53,870 bases of DNA from assembly GCA_012518875.1 (NCBI GenBank), contig JAAYRI010000122.1:1-53870 (forward strand), in the 5' to 3' direction. Under the pieces are notes generated by a model. That model did not search any database and was not told the origin of the DNA. It saw only the letters and a program-made list of their open reading frames with translations. The position numbers were made by a program, and so were the translations under genes. Source of the DNA: Peptococcaceae bacterium (GTDB taxonomy: Bacteria > Bacillota > Desulfotomaculia > Desulfotomaculales > Pelotomaculaceae). Below, in pieces: positions 27,101 to 35,975 of the stretch (positions are counted from its first letter, which is position 1; each line of letters opens with the position of its first letter).

Positions 27101-27648
27101 GGTCTCTCATTTATGTAACGAAAAAAAACTTCCCAGGCGCCTTTGCTGTTGGGAACCGTATAACGCCCATCCGGTAACCGACATAGGCTTCGCCAAATAG
27201 GATACTCTATGTCTAATATGCCGGTTGATGCATTTATTTCCTCACGGCTGCGTGGGATACCGTCTTCCAATAGTGCAACAACGATGTTTTGTTGTTCAGT
27301 GAGATGCTTATCATTGGATTTCTGTCCCTTGTTATGTTTTTTCCTTATCATCTTCAATGCTTCAGGAAGGATACGGAGCATTTTTTTTCTGTCAGTGTGC
27401 CAGATTTCTTTTCCATTTGCAGGGGTTGCAGATTTCTTTGCTAGCAACCACACAGGCCTGGTTTTCAACCGCCCAATTGAAACCCTTTCTTCCTCAATAA
27501 GAGATGCAAGTGCACCCACCAGGGAGTCATAGTCACAGTTACATTGTAAATAGGCCACCTCCAGTGGCACTGATCCACAGCTATCCAAAATGGACAAAAG
27601 ACATTTCTTAGCCTGTTGTGTATGCGGTTTTACCAATATTACAAACAC
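24181..27648 (-). CDS. Ski2/Mtr4-type superfamily 2 helicase
   Basis: A 1155-residue helicase. The N-terminal ~430 residues are unusual and lack recognised domains. The helicase core follows: SAPTGNGKT near 440, DEIH near 536 (DExH), SAT near 567, and QIAGRAGRRG (motif VI) near 800. The C-terminal 350 residues carry a Cys cluster (CPDCQTLACPLE), a coiled-coil arm and an alpha-helical part resembling the Ski2/Mtr4 C-terminal region. In eukaryotes these feed RNA to the exosome; bacterial members are thought to act on RNA, with little direct evidence. Start GTG at 27648 has a poor ribosome site. Confidence 0.88.
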   Translation of the reverse strand: MFVILVKPHTQQAKKCLLSILDSCGSVPLEVAYLQCNCDYDSLVGALASLIEEERVSIGRLKTRPVWLLAKKSATPANGKEIWHTDRKKMLRILPEALKMIRKKHNKGQKSNDKHLTEQQNIVVALLEDGIPRSREEINASTGILDIEYPIWRSLCRLPDGRYTVPNSKGAWEVFFRYINERPRRRAHLLRLFSDHREITTLLTTEIDQSPLVRLPRGLITTIDSEEGRKAAEKRKRLTLARETLGSLTKPFFVPGELDVDKNAFMYIVDSLAVEVVFEGKTYYCLRREFPGEILVEQLGDISGRYFAPPHVASAPTFLKENSLVEKKATNLLGFNPETLEHLAQARKLNYFMLDERKRFWRSDIEDLKRNKGRVNNIIKKHKKLEATASVLPTGVTTNRAEQAKKRAPRSERTMPPVTKLTLDDFQIEAAEALREGLSVLVSAPTGNGKTLVAEMLAKDVMAQGLGMIYTSPLKALSNQKYRDFKRLFGDDLVGLVTGDISINPGAPMLVMTTEIFRNWCLSEPEQLKKTSYVVFDEIHYLDDEERGTTWEESILFAPPHVKILGLSATVPNVDEMADWISSIRGGNVVVILEKRRTVPLVIRWLSPCGRIISQKEARKKIRILSEHSKTLRSGKYKNGDNKVTGSPELSGSKITELIQDKLPALFFVFSRGRTEILAQELGNNWDFLDKKEKQLVGKHISEAEAEHPGTFSGPGWRKLRRLLYQGIGYHHAGLLPPVKYLIEQLYSNRMLWVVFCTETFAAGVNFPAASAIFDSTRKWDGRDFRILQNREFFQIAGRAGRRGFDRAGHVFIRIDSRFPEQTGFFQEKKVEPVTGRLTISPNTVLSLMCYKTDDEIKHFLNGNFKMHQLKKRKSSLDLEIKMVLKRISALSVCPDCQTLACPLERENARRKLKRLRWKSKNKEKVLLKKKLSSFAAKKCSDIEKCRSTIEKLKQSQACLRLLKEEYRVVSQNTNSIFNEYREVRNLLEKLGYMKEREFYPRGKFALELHVQEILVTELAFSGLLEDTDLAEVAAIMAGIEYIPGRNTHVAKLNLPALRKTSLIRHNLLKMGVPEKFCIWSGLPGPLAYAWYNGAGFNELLAMSSLQPGDIFSLFRREIDLLRQIERAATGNPRLVERLQAVRSRLDRDEVALNF

Positions 27649-27984
27649 CCCTAGTAGAATTAGATAGTTACTAGTAGTCTAGCATATCCTGTCCAAAAAT
27701 AACAATAAAAAACAGATGGCCAAATGATGGCCACCCAATCAATTAGGGCCTATCATTATAACCAGCTATGGCCAACTAATGAAAAATACCGAACCCAATG
27801 ATGGGAAGGGATAAAAACACAAATGCTATTCAGGCAGCCTTAAATAGATTATGTTTTTATGGTATGTTAATTAGTGATTAGCAACATAATTTAAAATAAC
27901 GGCCAAAATTAATATAGCACCTATATGTTTTGTATAAGGATTTTAAAAGAAACAAAATATAATTTGTACTTGAGGAGCTTTGTT
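27649..27984. other. Non-coding gap between divergent helicase and flavoprotein genes
   Basis: AT-rich. TGGCCA occurs in three places (TGGCCAAATGATGGCCA at 27718-27734 and again near 27769). No gene or clear terminator seen. It presumably holds both divergent promoters. Confidence 0.35.
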
Positions 27985-29235
27985 ATGGGAAGGGATTCAG
28001 GTGTCAAGGTTGCAGTTATCGGTGGTGGTGCTGCAGGAATTATGGCGGCTATTGCCGCCTCATACCAAGGTGCAAAGGTTACAATCCTAGAAAAAAACCC
28101 TCGGGTGGGTAGAAAAATATTGGCCACAGGTAATGGCAGGTGTAATCTAACCAATGTTAACCTGTGCACGGCCAATTATCATGGGGGGAACCCTGCTTTT
28201 ACCCATTACGCATTAGAAAGATTTAGTGTTAAAAAGACTATCAATTTTTTTGAGCGGCTGGGCGTGGCCCATAAAATTGAAGAGGGTGGCAAGGTCTTTC
28301 CTTTTTCCAATCAGGCTTCCAGTGTTCTGGATGTTTTAAGGTACGAGCTTGATCGGGTTGGGGTAAAGGTTTTATGTGGGTCCACTGTGAGCAATATTAA
28401 AACAAGAAAAGGCAGTTTTTTAATTGAATTTCAGGATGGGGAGGAGTTGAACGCAGACCGGGTTGTACTTGCATCCGGGGGCAAGGCGGCACCCAACCTC
28501 GGCTCTAACGGAGGGGGGTATGCTCTTGCCAAAAACCTTGGCCATAGTATTGTCGAACCATTTCCAGCCCTGGTTCAGCTCAAATTGGCAGCAGCATTTT
28601 TTAAACAGGTCAAGGGAATCAAATTTGATGGGGATGCTGAAATAATTGTAGAAAATAAGGTTGTTGGCCAGGCTTCAGGGGAAATACTGTTTACTGAATA
28701 CGGTGCATCGGGTCCTCCAGTGCTCGCCCTAAGCCGAAAAGCCGGGGAATGCCTGCAGAAAGGCAAAGCAGCCTGGCTTAAGATGGTGCTGATTAACACC
28801 TGCAGCAGGGACAAACTAGAGCGCTACCTGATAAAACGTTTCAGTGATAACCCCGAAAAAGAATTGGCGTTCAGTTTTGTGGGTTTTATTAATAAAAGGC
28901 TGGCTCCTGTAATGTTGCGCGAGGCGGGGATTTCGGATATTAGAAAACCAGCGGGACATGTCAGCCCGGCTGAACGGGACAGGATCCTCCACCTCTTGCA
29001 GGACTGGCGTTTCCCAATCAAGGGGACTACTTCCTGGCCGGCAGCGCAAGTTACCGCCGGGGGTATAAACGTAAAAGAAATCCATCAGCATACTATGGAA
29101 TCAAAAATTTTGCCCAGGTTGTATTTCGCCGGTGAGGTAATTGATGTTGATGGTGACTGTGGGGGGTATAATCTTCAGTGGGCCTGGTCCTCTGGTTTTG
29201 TGGCTGGATGGAGTGCTGCCCAGATTGGGGGGTAA
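27985..29235 (+). CDS. BaiN/HI0933-family flavoprotein (NAD(P)/FAD-dependent oxidoreductase)
   Basis: A 416-residue flavoprotein: FAD Rossmann motif AVIGGGAAGIMAA, then GRKILATGNGRCNLTN, and the C-terminal signature GYNLQWAWSSGFVAG, all diagnostic of the HI0933/YhiN/BaiN family. Clostridial BaiN was reported to reduce bile-acid intermediates; most homologues have no known substrate. ATG at 27985 has GAGGAG upstream; the frame open from 27925 adds an unconserved hydrophobic tail. Single gene, convergent with the phosphatase. Confidence 0.92.
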   Translation: MGRDSGVKVAVIGGGAAGIMAAIAASYQGAKVTILEKNPRVGRKILATGNGRCNLTNVNLCTANYHGGNPAFTHYALERFSVKKTINFFERLGVAHKIEEGGKVFPFSNQASSVLDVLRYELDRVGVKVLCGSTVSNIKTRKGSFLIEFQDGEELNADRVVLASGGKAAPNLGSNGGGYALAKNLGHSIVEPFPALVQLKLAAAFFKQVKGIKFDGDAEIIVENKVVGQASGEILFTEYGASGPPVLALSRKAGECLQKGKAAWLKMVLINTCSRDKLERYLIKRFSDNPEKELAFSFVGFINKRLAPVMLREAGISDIRKPAGHVSPAERDRILHLLQDWRFPIKGTTSWPAAQVTAGGINVKEIHQHTMESKILPRLYFAGEVIDVDGDCGGYNLQWAWSSGFVAGWSAAQIGG

Positions 29236-29327
29236 CAAGTTGGGAGACATGTCTCTGTTTGGGCAGGTTGCCGGCAACGGGATGTGTCCCCCATTTTCTG
29301 TAGGTAGCCTAAACAAAAAGGAGTTGA

Positions 29328-30476
29328 CTAATAATATTTTACTGTGATTTTTTTGCCTAGACGGTCCAGGATGTCAGCTATATCCCTAACGGTCTGATGC
29401 TTTAAGGCAAAGGGGACAGGAAAGTCCGGGTCATGCACAACAGGGTTTATAGCAAGACCGACAATGAAATGAATTTCATCAGCCATCAGCAGTGCCCTGG
29501 CTAAACGGCCTGAACCATCCTTAATGTTTTCCAGGTTCTTATGATCCCCCATCAGGTGTTGCAGGGTGTGATAGAGCGTGATTGCCCCTTCAGTGACCAG
29601 ATCTATCCCCAGGATCTGCCCGGTGGGGGGGATTTTATCTGATACCATATCCATGAGGTTTACCTGGACCTCCCTCTTCATTACCCGCCCCGCCAGTTGA
29701 CTGGTTGTGCCGCCGCAGATAACCCTGACTCCCTCCGCGGTAGTGAGGCTTTTTACAGCTTCAACATCGTCGGCGGGGTTCCGCGGAGGGCCGATAAGCG
29801 CAGTTAATTTTCTTACCTTTCTTAACCTGACAACTATAACACTGGCATCATCACCCGCTTCTCCACAGTAAAATTTATTACACATGCCTGTTACTTTTTC
29901 CGCCCACTCATCAGTGCTGTATCCCCCCGCAGCCAGGGTGCGCAAATAGTTGCCTACATATTCCGCGCCCCAGCCTAAATTCCAAAAACCGCCAAGGCCG
30001 GCATGAAGAACACCATCACTTAAAAGAACCAGCCAATGGCCAATTCCCATTTCAAAACGAGACTCTTTGATTATTTTATCGCCAACCTGGCGTTGTATTC
30101 TTTTAAGATAAAGTAATGATTCGTCATATCCCCAGTAGGCGGAGGGGTTGTCAAATTCAACTAGATAGGCATGCCCATCCTCAAATATTTGCAGAATTGA
30201 AAAAGTGCTGTAGGCTATATTCCTCAACCGGCAAACAGGCAGCGTTTCGATCATGGTTTCAATGACATCATCTATCTGCCCACCCATTTTTAGCATTGTG
30301 GCGGCGGTTTTGGCGGTGATCCTAGAAAGTATGTTTGCCTTTACCCCGCTCCCTAGACCATCAGCCAACACAATAATGGAAGAGTTGGGCGCATGGACAA
30401 CCTCTATAGAATCCCCACAGAGTTCCTCACCCTTTTTATTTAGCTGGGAATATCCAATATCCATTTGAAACAGCAT
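29328..30476 (-). CDS. SpoIIE-type PP2C phosphatase of a hydrogenase-sensor operon
   Basis: A 382-residue protein phosphatase. Residues 1-220 are a PPM/SpoIIE domain with metal-site motifs CGDS near 17, LADGLGSG near 36, LLSDGV near 150 and GDDASVIV near 208. The last ~160 residues are an extra domain (ICGGTTSQLAGRVM, then INPVVHDPD) peculiar to this phosphatase type. GAGG precedes the ATG, 18 bases after the hydrogenase-like gene. It should dephosphorylate a serine/threonine of a regulator in response to the H-cluster protein; the target is not visible here. Confidence 0.85.
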   Translation of the reverse strand: MLFQMDIGYSQLNKKGEELCGDSIEVVHAPNSSIIVLADGLGSGVKANILSRITAKTAATMLKMGGQIDDVIETMIETLPVCRLRNIAYSTFSILQIFEDGHAYLVEFDNPSAYWGYDESLLYLKRIQRQVGDKIIKESRFEMGIGHWLVLLSDGVLHAGLGGFWNLGWGAEYVGNYLRTLAAGGYSTDEWAEKVTGMCNKFYCGEAGDDASVIVVRLRKVRKLTALIGPPRNPADDVEAVKSLTTAEGVRVICGGTTSQLAGRVMKREVQVNLMDMVSDKIPPTGQILGIDLVTEGAITLYHTLQHLMGDHKNLENIKDGSGRLARALLMADEIHFIVGLAINPVVHDPDFPVPFALKHQTVRDIADILDRLGKKITVKYY

Positions 30477-30494
30477 CTCAACCTCGTCCTTTCC

Positions 30495-32213
30495 CTATTC
30501 CTGCATCAGTTTTATTAATTGGTTAAGAAGAATTTTGGTCTCGGCGGTGGTTTCTCCCAGCAAGCCTGCTATTTCCTGGGAAACAGTCATTAGCTTTTTA
30601 ATTACCTCACGGGCCCGATCAATAGTCTGTGTTTTTACACGTAATAGCTCCTCTTGCTGATTTACCTCCTTGGTAATGTCAGCAAATATACCTACCACCA
30701 TATTTTCTAAAGGAAAAACAATCTGGCGGGCGATAGTTCTGTTTCGTAGGATACAAAAATCTGACATAATTGCTTTCTTTTCCTTCAGAACAAGCTGAAA
30801 ATCACCCGGATCAATAAACTGTTCAAGCTGTTGGCCAACTATCTGTCTGCTTTGAGGATCGAACATTTTCAGCGCAGCCGGGTTGATTTCAGTTACAATT
30901 AGATCCTCATTAGCTATGATCACCGCGTTGGGCATGGCAGCAAGGACCTGGTTTGATATAGACTCGGCCCTTTTTCTCATATAGGGGATACACATTTGAG
31001 GTTCGGCGTGTCCTCTGTATACGGCCACAGCTTTTTCCCTGCAAGAACGAAAACCACAGGCACCGCAATTTAATTCATCTTGTGGAGTATACTTGCCGGT
31101 TTGCGCCAGGATGTTCTTTATTTGTTCTTCGCTGGGGACAGGTAGCTCTATTTTTCTATTTGAAAATTCTCGAATCAAATCTGTGGAAGGCAATGAAGGT
31201 CTTTTTTGGGCATCTGGTTTATGACTTAGTTTATTATGGGCATAAAAATAGAGCAGTTTTTGTTTTTTTGCATAAATGTTGTCTTTAGTAACCCCACAGG
31301 GTCCACCCAGACAGCCGCCGTTACAGGCCAGCATTTCTATAAAACCCGGCATTTGATTTTCCTTAAACCCGTGCAGATCTTCAAATAAGTTGATGCAGTT
31401 TTCTAGTCCCGTTACTGTTTGGACTCCATCATCCATGATATCCGTACTAAGGGATGTTGCCAGGAGCTGGCCTCCTTCAGTGGGGAAAAGGTTAGCTTTG
31501 TCCGGTATGTAACCATCAAATGTTGTGTTTTCAAGGTTTTCAAAATCAATTGCCTCATCTATAAGCCAATCCCATAACTCCCTAAACCCAAGGGCATAAT
31601 CAACAGAGCCTTTCACCTTATCGGAAATGATTTCGCCCTTTTTTGCAATGCAGGGTCCGATGAATACTACCACAGAGCCAGGAAACTGTTTCTTCAGCAG
31701 CCTACCGTGAGCAATGATAGGGGAAACCAGGGGCGACAGGTAAGGAAGAAAATGTGTGTAGTGCTGCTCGACAAGGTTAACCACCGCGGGGCAGGCGCTA
31801 GATATAACAGGCACCTGTTTATCAACATGGTTGTGTTCGATAGAAATCAGGTCTGCCCCCACCGAAGTCAGCCCGACATAGGCAAAACCTAGCTTTTTGA
31901 GTATACCTGGCAGTGCTAGGGGCCGAGATAGTGGGAGGTGGACTGGGAAAGAGGGTGCCACACTGGCAACTACCCTAATATCCTTGTTTGCCAGGATATC
32001 TTTTATTTCCTCTAGATCGTTTCTGACCACCTTTGCCTTTTGCGGGCAGACAACAGTACATTGTCCGCATTGCACACAAACCTCCTCTATAATCCTGGCG
32101 TGGGTTTGAATGTTGTCGGGGCTGGTGTTGATACAGATGGCCTTTAGTGGACATGAACGAACACATTTGTAGCAGTCGCGGCATTTGGCGTCATTTGTTT
32201 TGATTAAAGGCAT
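30495..32213 (-). CDS. Sensory [FeFe]-hydrogenase-like protein with PAS domain (HydS / group C type)
   Basis: A 572-residue protein. In order: two [4Fe-4S] motifs (CRDCYKCVRSC near 11-21; CVQCGQCTVVC near 46-56); an H-cluster domain with the four ligand cysteines conserved (SACP Cys141, GPCIAKKGE Cys188, ACNGGC Cys297 and Cys301); a [4Fe-4S] FES domain (CGACGFRSC plus a later Cys, 383-408); then a PAS domain (about 420-530) and a C-terminal coiled coil. Group C hydrogenases are regarded as H2 or redox sensors rather than bulk catalysts. Start ATG 32213 after GGAGGGGGA; it overlaps the ferredoxin gene by 23 bases. Confidence 0.9.
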   Translation of the reverse strand: MPLIKTNDAKCRDCYKCVRSCPLKAICINTSPDNIQTHARIIEEVCVQCGQCTVVCPQKAKVVRNDLEEIKDILANKDIRVVASVAPSFPVHLPLSRPLALPGILKKLGFAYVGLTSVGADLISIEHNHVDKQVPVISSACPAVVNLVEQHYTHFLPYLSPLVSPIIAHGRLLKKQFPGSVVVFIGPCIAKKGEIISDKVKGSVDYALGFRELWDWLIDEAIDFENLENTTFDGYIPDKANLFPTEGGQLLATSLSTDIMDDGVQTVTGLENCINLFEDLHGFKENQMPGFIEMLACNGGCLGGPCGVTKDNIYAKKQKLLYFYAHNKLSHKPDAQKRPSLPSTDLIREFSNRKIELPVPSEEQIKNILAQTGKYTPQDELNCGACGFRSCREKAVAVYRGHAEPQMCIPYMRKRAESISNQVLAAMPNAVIIANEDLIVTEINPAALKMFDPQSRQIVGQQLEQFIDPGDFQLVLKEKKAIMSDFCILRNRTIARQIVFPLENMVVGIFADITKEVNQQEELLRVKTQTIDRAREVIKKLMTVSQEIAGLLGETTAETKILLNQLIKLMQE

Positions 32214-32469
32214 TTGTATCCCCCTCCACAGCCTGTATAATTTCTTGCTCAAATAACTCCCTGATATCTTCAGGGGTTACTCCGGTAAAAAGCCTTTCCC
32301 CGACCATAACGGTTACCCCACCGGTACATTTATTGTGACAAAAACATCCTTTTAGTAGGATTTTGTCCTCTAGTTGGAGTTCAGCAATCAAACCTTTTAC
32401 CTCAGCAATGATTTTTTTTGAACCACGTAGAAAACAGGAGCTTCCAACGCAAACCTGTATAGTAAGCAA
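32191..32469 (-). CDS. Thioredoxin-like [2Fe-2S] ferredoxin
   Basis: A 92-residue protein of the NuoE/HymA C-terminal (thioredoxin-like ferredoxin) type with CVGSSC near 7-12 and CFCHNKC near 42-48 as [2Fe-2S] ligands and GVTPEDIRELFEQ near the C-terminus. The start is TTG at 32469, seven bases after AAGGAGGG; TTG at 32475 would touch the ribosome site. First gene of the three-gene operon, probably passing electrons to or from the sensor protein. Confidence 0.88.
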   Translation of the reverse strand: MLTIQVCVGSSCFLRGSKKIIAEVKGLIAELQLEDKILLKGCFCHNKCTGGVTVMVGERLFTGVTPEDIRELFEQEIIQAVEGDTNAFNQNK

Positions 32470-32740
32470 AAACAACCCTCCTTAATAAGCCCTCGGCTAA
32501 ACCCCAATTAAAGTATAACATTTGTATTGTCTGAAGGTAATGGGCCTTTGAGGTATAGTCCTGTTCCTAGATATTATAAAATACCAAGGCCATAATACAA
32601 GTCCTTTTCCGAAAACAACTGTTTTGAGGGGCAGGGATTATTTCACCCTGTAGGTTATGCTGGTGTCATAATGAATAGCCTGACATTTTTTTAGGGATGC
32701 CGCCAAAATTTATTTGTAAACCAATTTAAAGGAGGGAAAA

Positions 32741-32827
32741 TTGTTTAACTTACAGAATTTAATAGGGTCGAAGTTGCAAGACGGTCCTATTGTATCTATG
32801 CAGGGAGGAGCCCTATGTATTTGCTGA
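32741..32827 (+). CDS. Possible 28-codon leader ORF overlapping the amidase start
   Basis: TTG at 32741 directly follows GGAGGGAAAA and opens a 28-codon frame that ends with TGA at 32825-32827, overlapping the first codons of the amidase. The strong ribosome site and overlapping stop suggest translational coupling. The peptide (starting [14 protein letters not shown]) has no known motif. Bases 32476-32740 otherwise show nothing clear. Confidence 0.4.
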   Translation: MFNLQNLIGSKLQDGPIVSMQGGALCIC

Positions 32828-33744
32828 ACAAACCACTTATAACCAATCTTTGGTCAAAGGTAGTTGATGGAGAAAACGAAAAACAGCTAACAAGGGTCAC
32901 TGTGGAGTCTACAGGGCCCTATAAATACATGCTAAAAGAGGTTAGTGGCGGGTTTTTGCTTGAATGCTTCGGAGTGGAGATAAACATGCCCGAAGGCAGG
33001 CTGGAGGTTAATGATGGTCTCCTGCAGGACATCTCTATAGAGCAGGCGGGAAATGATGCGGCCAGAGTAGAATTATTCCTGGATCACCCGGCTGAGTGTG
33101 TGCATGTCCTGTATAATGATTTTCCTTGCCGGCTGGTGCTAAACCTGAATCGTGCTTTTATTAACAGCCTGTTGTCCGCGAAAAAAATAGTAGTTGACCC
33201 CGGCCATGGGGGCAAAGACTTCGGTGGCAGGGGGCAGGTGAGCCTGCTGGAGAAAGATGTTGTTATACCCATTGCTAATAACTTGGAAAGGAATTTGAAA
33301 AAGGCTGGGGCGGAGGTGCTATTAACCAGAAGGACCGATAAGGATGTCCCATTAGATGAAAGGGCGGCCCTGGCAACTAGTGCCAATGCTGATGCCTTTA
33401 TTAGTATACATACAAATGCCAGTGCAGACAGAAGTGAGGTTGGGGCCGCAACTCTCTACTCACCTCATGATAATGGCAGCAAAGAGCTGGCTATGTATAT
33501 CCAAAAGGAAGTCATTAAAAAATTGCGGGTCAAGGATAGGGGGAGCACCGTCCAACAAGTCCTGGGTTGCCTGGGCAAAGAAATACCGGCAGTGGAAGTG
33601 GAGGTTGTTACAATCACCAATATCGTGGAAGAAGTGTTTTTGCGCGGGCTAACCATCCAGGAGAGGGCGGCGGAAGGCATTACAAACGGTTTGATAAAAT
33701 ATTTTGCCTGTGGTGGGCCAAGTGCAAAAGGTGATAAAAAATGA
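32815..33744 (+). CDS. N-acetylmuramoyl-L-alanine amidase (Amidase_3)
   Basis: A 309-residue zinc amidase that cleaves the glycan-peptide bond of peptidoglycan. Residues 20-110 look like an AMIN-type beta domain. The catalytic domain has VVDPGHGG (first His), LLEKDV (Glu ligand), SIHTNA (second His) and the catalytic Glu in PAVEVEVV, so all key residues are present. No signal peptide is evident, which is unusual for a cell-wall enzyme and may mean release in the mother cell or the presence of a non-classical export route. ATG follows GGAGGAG. It overlaps the next gene by four bases. Confidence 0.88.
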   Translation: MYLLNKPLITNLWSKVVDGENEKQLTRVTVESTGPYKYMLKEVSGGFLLECFGVEINMPEGRLEVNDGLLQDISIEQAGNDAARVELFLDHPAECVHVLYNDFPCRLVLNLNRAFINSLLSAKKIVVDPGHGGKDFGGRGQVSLLEKDVVIPIANNLERNLKKAGAEVLLTRRTDKDVPLDERAALATSANADAFISIHTNASADRSEVGAATLYSPHDNGSKELAMYIQKEVIKKLRVKDRGSTVQQVLGCLGKEIPAVEVEVVTITNIVEEVFLRGLTIQERAAEGITNGLIKYFACGGPSAKGDKK

Positions 33745-34427
33745 TTGCAGGAAGGATATCCATAAGGACCCATATCATCACGGAAAAGGACGATATAGTC
33801 AATGTGGTGGAAAGATACACCAGCAAGGTCGCCTTGCCGGGGGATATTGTGGCCATTGCTGAGAGTGTTGTTGCTATCAGCCAGGGTCGGGCAATTCTAC
33901 CGGATGACGTTAAGCCAGGTATACTGGCTAAAATACTTTGCCATTTTCCCGGTAAGGAGGGGAGCCTTGCGGCACCCCCTTCTATCCAGGTAGCAATAGA
34001 GGAGGTTGGCACTGCACGATTTCTTCTAGGTGTGGCAGCCGCAGGCCTGGGTCGTCTGGTTGGCCGGCGGGGAGATTTTTTTCGAGTGGCCGGAAGAGAA
34101 TTGGCGCTAATAGATGATTTTGCCGGGACAATGTGGCCTTTTGATCGGCATATTGTACTAGGACCAAGGAATACCCAGGAGGTTGTGGACAGGATTAAAA
34201 AGGTAACCGGGGTTGAGGCTATTATTACAGATATTAACGATATTGGGAAGGTAGATATCCTGGCCGCTACCGATGGGGTTGACGTGGATGAGGTGGCTAA
34301 CTATTTAAAAGATAACCCACACGGCAATGATGATCAGCAAACACCAATCGTGGTGTTGGTGTCATCAGAAAACATGAAGAAAAATAAATGCTGTAGGGCA
34401 GCATGGTTAGGAGAGCAATCTAAATAA
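33741..34427 (+). CDS. F420-0:glutamyl ligase-like protein (CofE superfamily)
   Basis: A 228-residue protein matching the F420_ligase fold: N-terminal [44 protein letters not shown], ending in [15 protein letters not shown]. Archaeal CofE adds glutamates to coenzyme F420; in Firmicutes this variant occurs without F420 biosynthesis genes, and its substrate is unknown. Its overlap with a cell-wall amidase and direct abutment to an amino-acid decarboxylase hint at a gamma-glutamyl or cell-wall peptide substrate, which is speculation. Confidence 0.78.
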   Translation: MIAGRISIRTHIITEKDDIVNVVERYTSKVALPGDIVAIAESVVAISQGRAILPDDVKPGILAKILCHFPGKEGSLAAPPSIQVAIEEVGTARFLLGVAAAGLGRLVGRRGDFFRVAGRELALIDDFAGTMWPFDRHIVLGPRNTQEVVDRIKKVTGVEAIITDINDIGKVDILAATDGVDVDEVANYLKDNPHGNDDQQTPIVVLVSSENMKKNKCCRAAWLGEQSK

Positions 34428-35879
34428 ATGATTTTGGATCAGAATAAAACACCCCTGTTTGATGCCGTAAAATATCATGTGCAAAGAAATGCTATCCCGT
34501 TGCAGATACCTGGCCATAAACACGGATATGGCCTGAAAGAATACAAAGAATTCGTTGGCGAAAATGTTCTCAAAATGGATTTGAATGAGACCAGAGGTAT
34601 AGATGTGATTTGGGATCCCATTAGGGTCATGGCAGAGGCGGAAAAACTGTTGTCCACCGCACTGGGAGCCAACCATGCTTATTTTTTAATTAATGGGACA
34701 ACAGCAGGGGTGCAGGCCATGATTATGAGCTCCTGTACACAAGATGAAAGGATTATTGTGCCGAGAAATGCCCATAAGTCAATTTTTAACGGGCTTATCC
34801 TAAGCGGGGCCAACCCAATATACGTCCAGCCGGAAATTGATAACTACCTGGGTATCGTCACTAGTATCACGCCTGCGGGCCTGCAGGAAACCATCAGCAG
34901 GTGCCAGGATGCTAAGGCGGTGATGGCCATCAACCCATCCTATTATGGGATAGCTCCAAAGCTGGAAAGCATTGTGGAAACCGCACATAGCAGCGGCATA
35001 CCTGTATTGGTGGATGAGGCCCATGGCAGCCACATGTGTTTTCATCCCCATCTGCCAATTTCGGCTATGAAGGCAGGGGCGGATATGAGCGCCGCCAGTT
35101 TGCACAAAACCGGCGGTTCTATGACCCAGAGCTCTGCACTTCTTGTTGGTAGTAGCAAAATTAACCCAAATTATATTAAACAGGTGCTTAACCTGACCTA
35201 TACATCTAGCCCGTCATATGTCTTACTATGTTCCCTTGATGTGGCCAGAAAACAGTTGGCTACTAATGGCAGGCAAATGCTGGATCATGTTTTGGAACTG
35301 GTCAGTAAGGCCAGGAGGGAAATAAACAGGATTGAGGGGTTCTTTGCTCCCGATAAAAATTATTTTGAAAAGGATGGCAAGCTTAGCTTTGATGAAACAA
35401 AACTGCTGGTAAGTGTGCAAGGGCTTGGCCTCACGGGGTATGAGGTGGAAGAAATTTTAGCCAAGGACTACAATATATTAATCGAATTGGCTGACATGTA
35501 CAATATTCTGGCCATTATCAGTTTGGGGGAAAAGGAAGAATTTTTGCAATCTTTCGTGGCTGCTTTACAGGACATTGCAACCCAGTGCAAAGGGAAAAAA
35601 ATAAATAAAATAAAGCCGGCCCATTTCAGTCCTGAAGTAGTAATGTCGCCTAGGGAGGCATTTTTCAGTAAAAAGAGATCCGTACCCCTGGAACAGTGCC
35701 CGGGGAAAATTGCCGGGGAAATGGTCATGGTGTATCCCCCCGGGATTCCCCTGGTCAGTATGGGGGAAGTTATAACAGCGGATATTATTGACTATGTACG
35801 GATGCTCAAGGCAGAAAGATGCACAATTCAAGGAACTATTGATCCAATTGTGGATAATATTATGGTCTTGGACAGGTAG
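34428..35879 (+). CDS. Orn/Lys/Arg decarboxylase family PLP enzyme
   Basis: A 483-residue fold-type I PLP enzyme: N-terminal IPGHKHGYG, then TTAGVQAMI, LVDEAHGSHMCFHP and the PLP-lysine motif ASLHKTGGS. The C-terminal domain ends with PGIPLVSMGE. This is the short Bacillus SpeA/YaaO-type, without the flavodoxin-like N-terminal wing domain of the enteric enzymes. The ATG follows the previous stop directly (TAAATG). The reaction is decarboxylation of arginine, lysine or ornithine to a polyamine precursor; substrate not resolvable. Confidence 0.9.
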   Translation: MILDQNKTPLFDAVKYHVQRNAIPLQIPGHKHGYGLKEYKEFVGENVLKMDLNETRGIDVIWDPIRVMAEAEKLLSTALGANHAYFLINGTTAGVQAMIMSSCTQDERIIVPRNAHKSIFNGLILSGANPIYVQPEIDNYLGIVTSITPAGLQETISRCQDAKAVMAINPSYYGIAPKLESIVETAHSSGIPVLVDEAHGSHMCFHPHLPISAMKAGADMSAASLHKTGGSMTQSSALLVGSSKINPNYIKQVLNLTYTSSPSYVLLCSLDVARKQLATNGRQMLDHVLELVSKARREINRIEGFFAPDKNYFEKDGKLSFDETKLLVSVQGLGLTGYEVEEILAKDYNILIELADMYNILAIISLGEKEEFLQSFVAALQDIATQCKGKKINKIKPAHFSPEVVMSPREAFFSKKRSVPLEQCPGKIAGEMVMVYPPGIPLVSMGEVITADIIDYVRMLKAERCTIQGTIDPIVDNIMVLDR

Positions 35880-35975
35880 TAGTGTATGAATAGTAGTAAG
35901 GAGTGACAATAATCATAGTAGACATGAATGAAGAAATATGGGAACTGGGGGTCTATATGGGGGTTGGTAAAAAGC

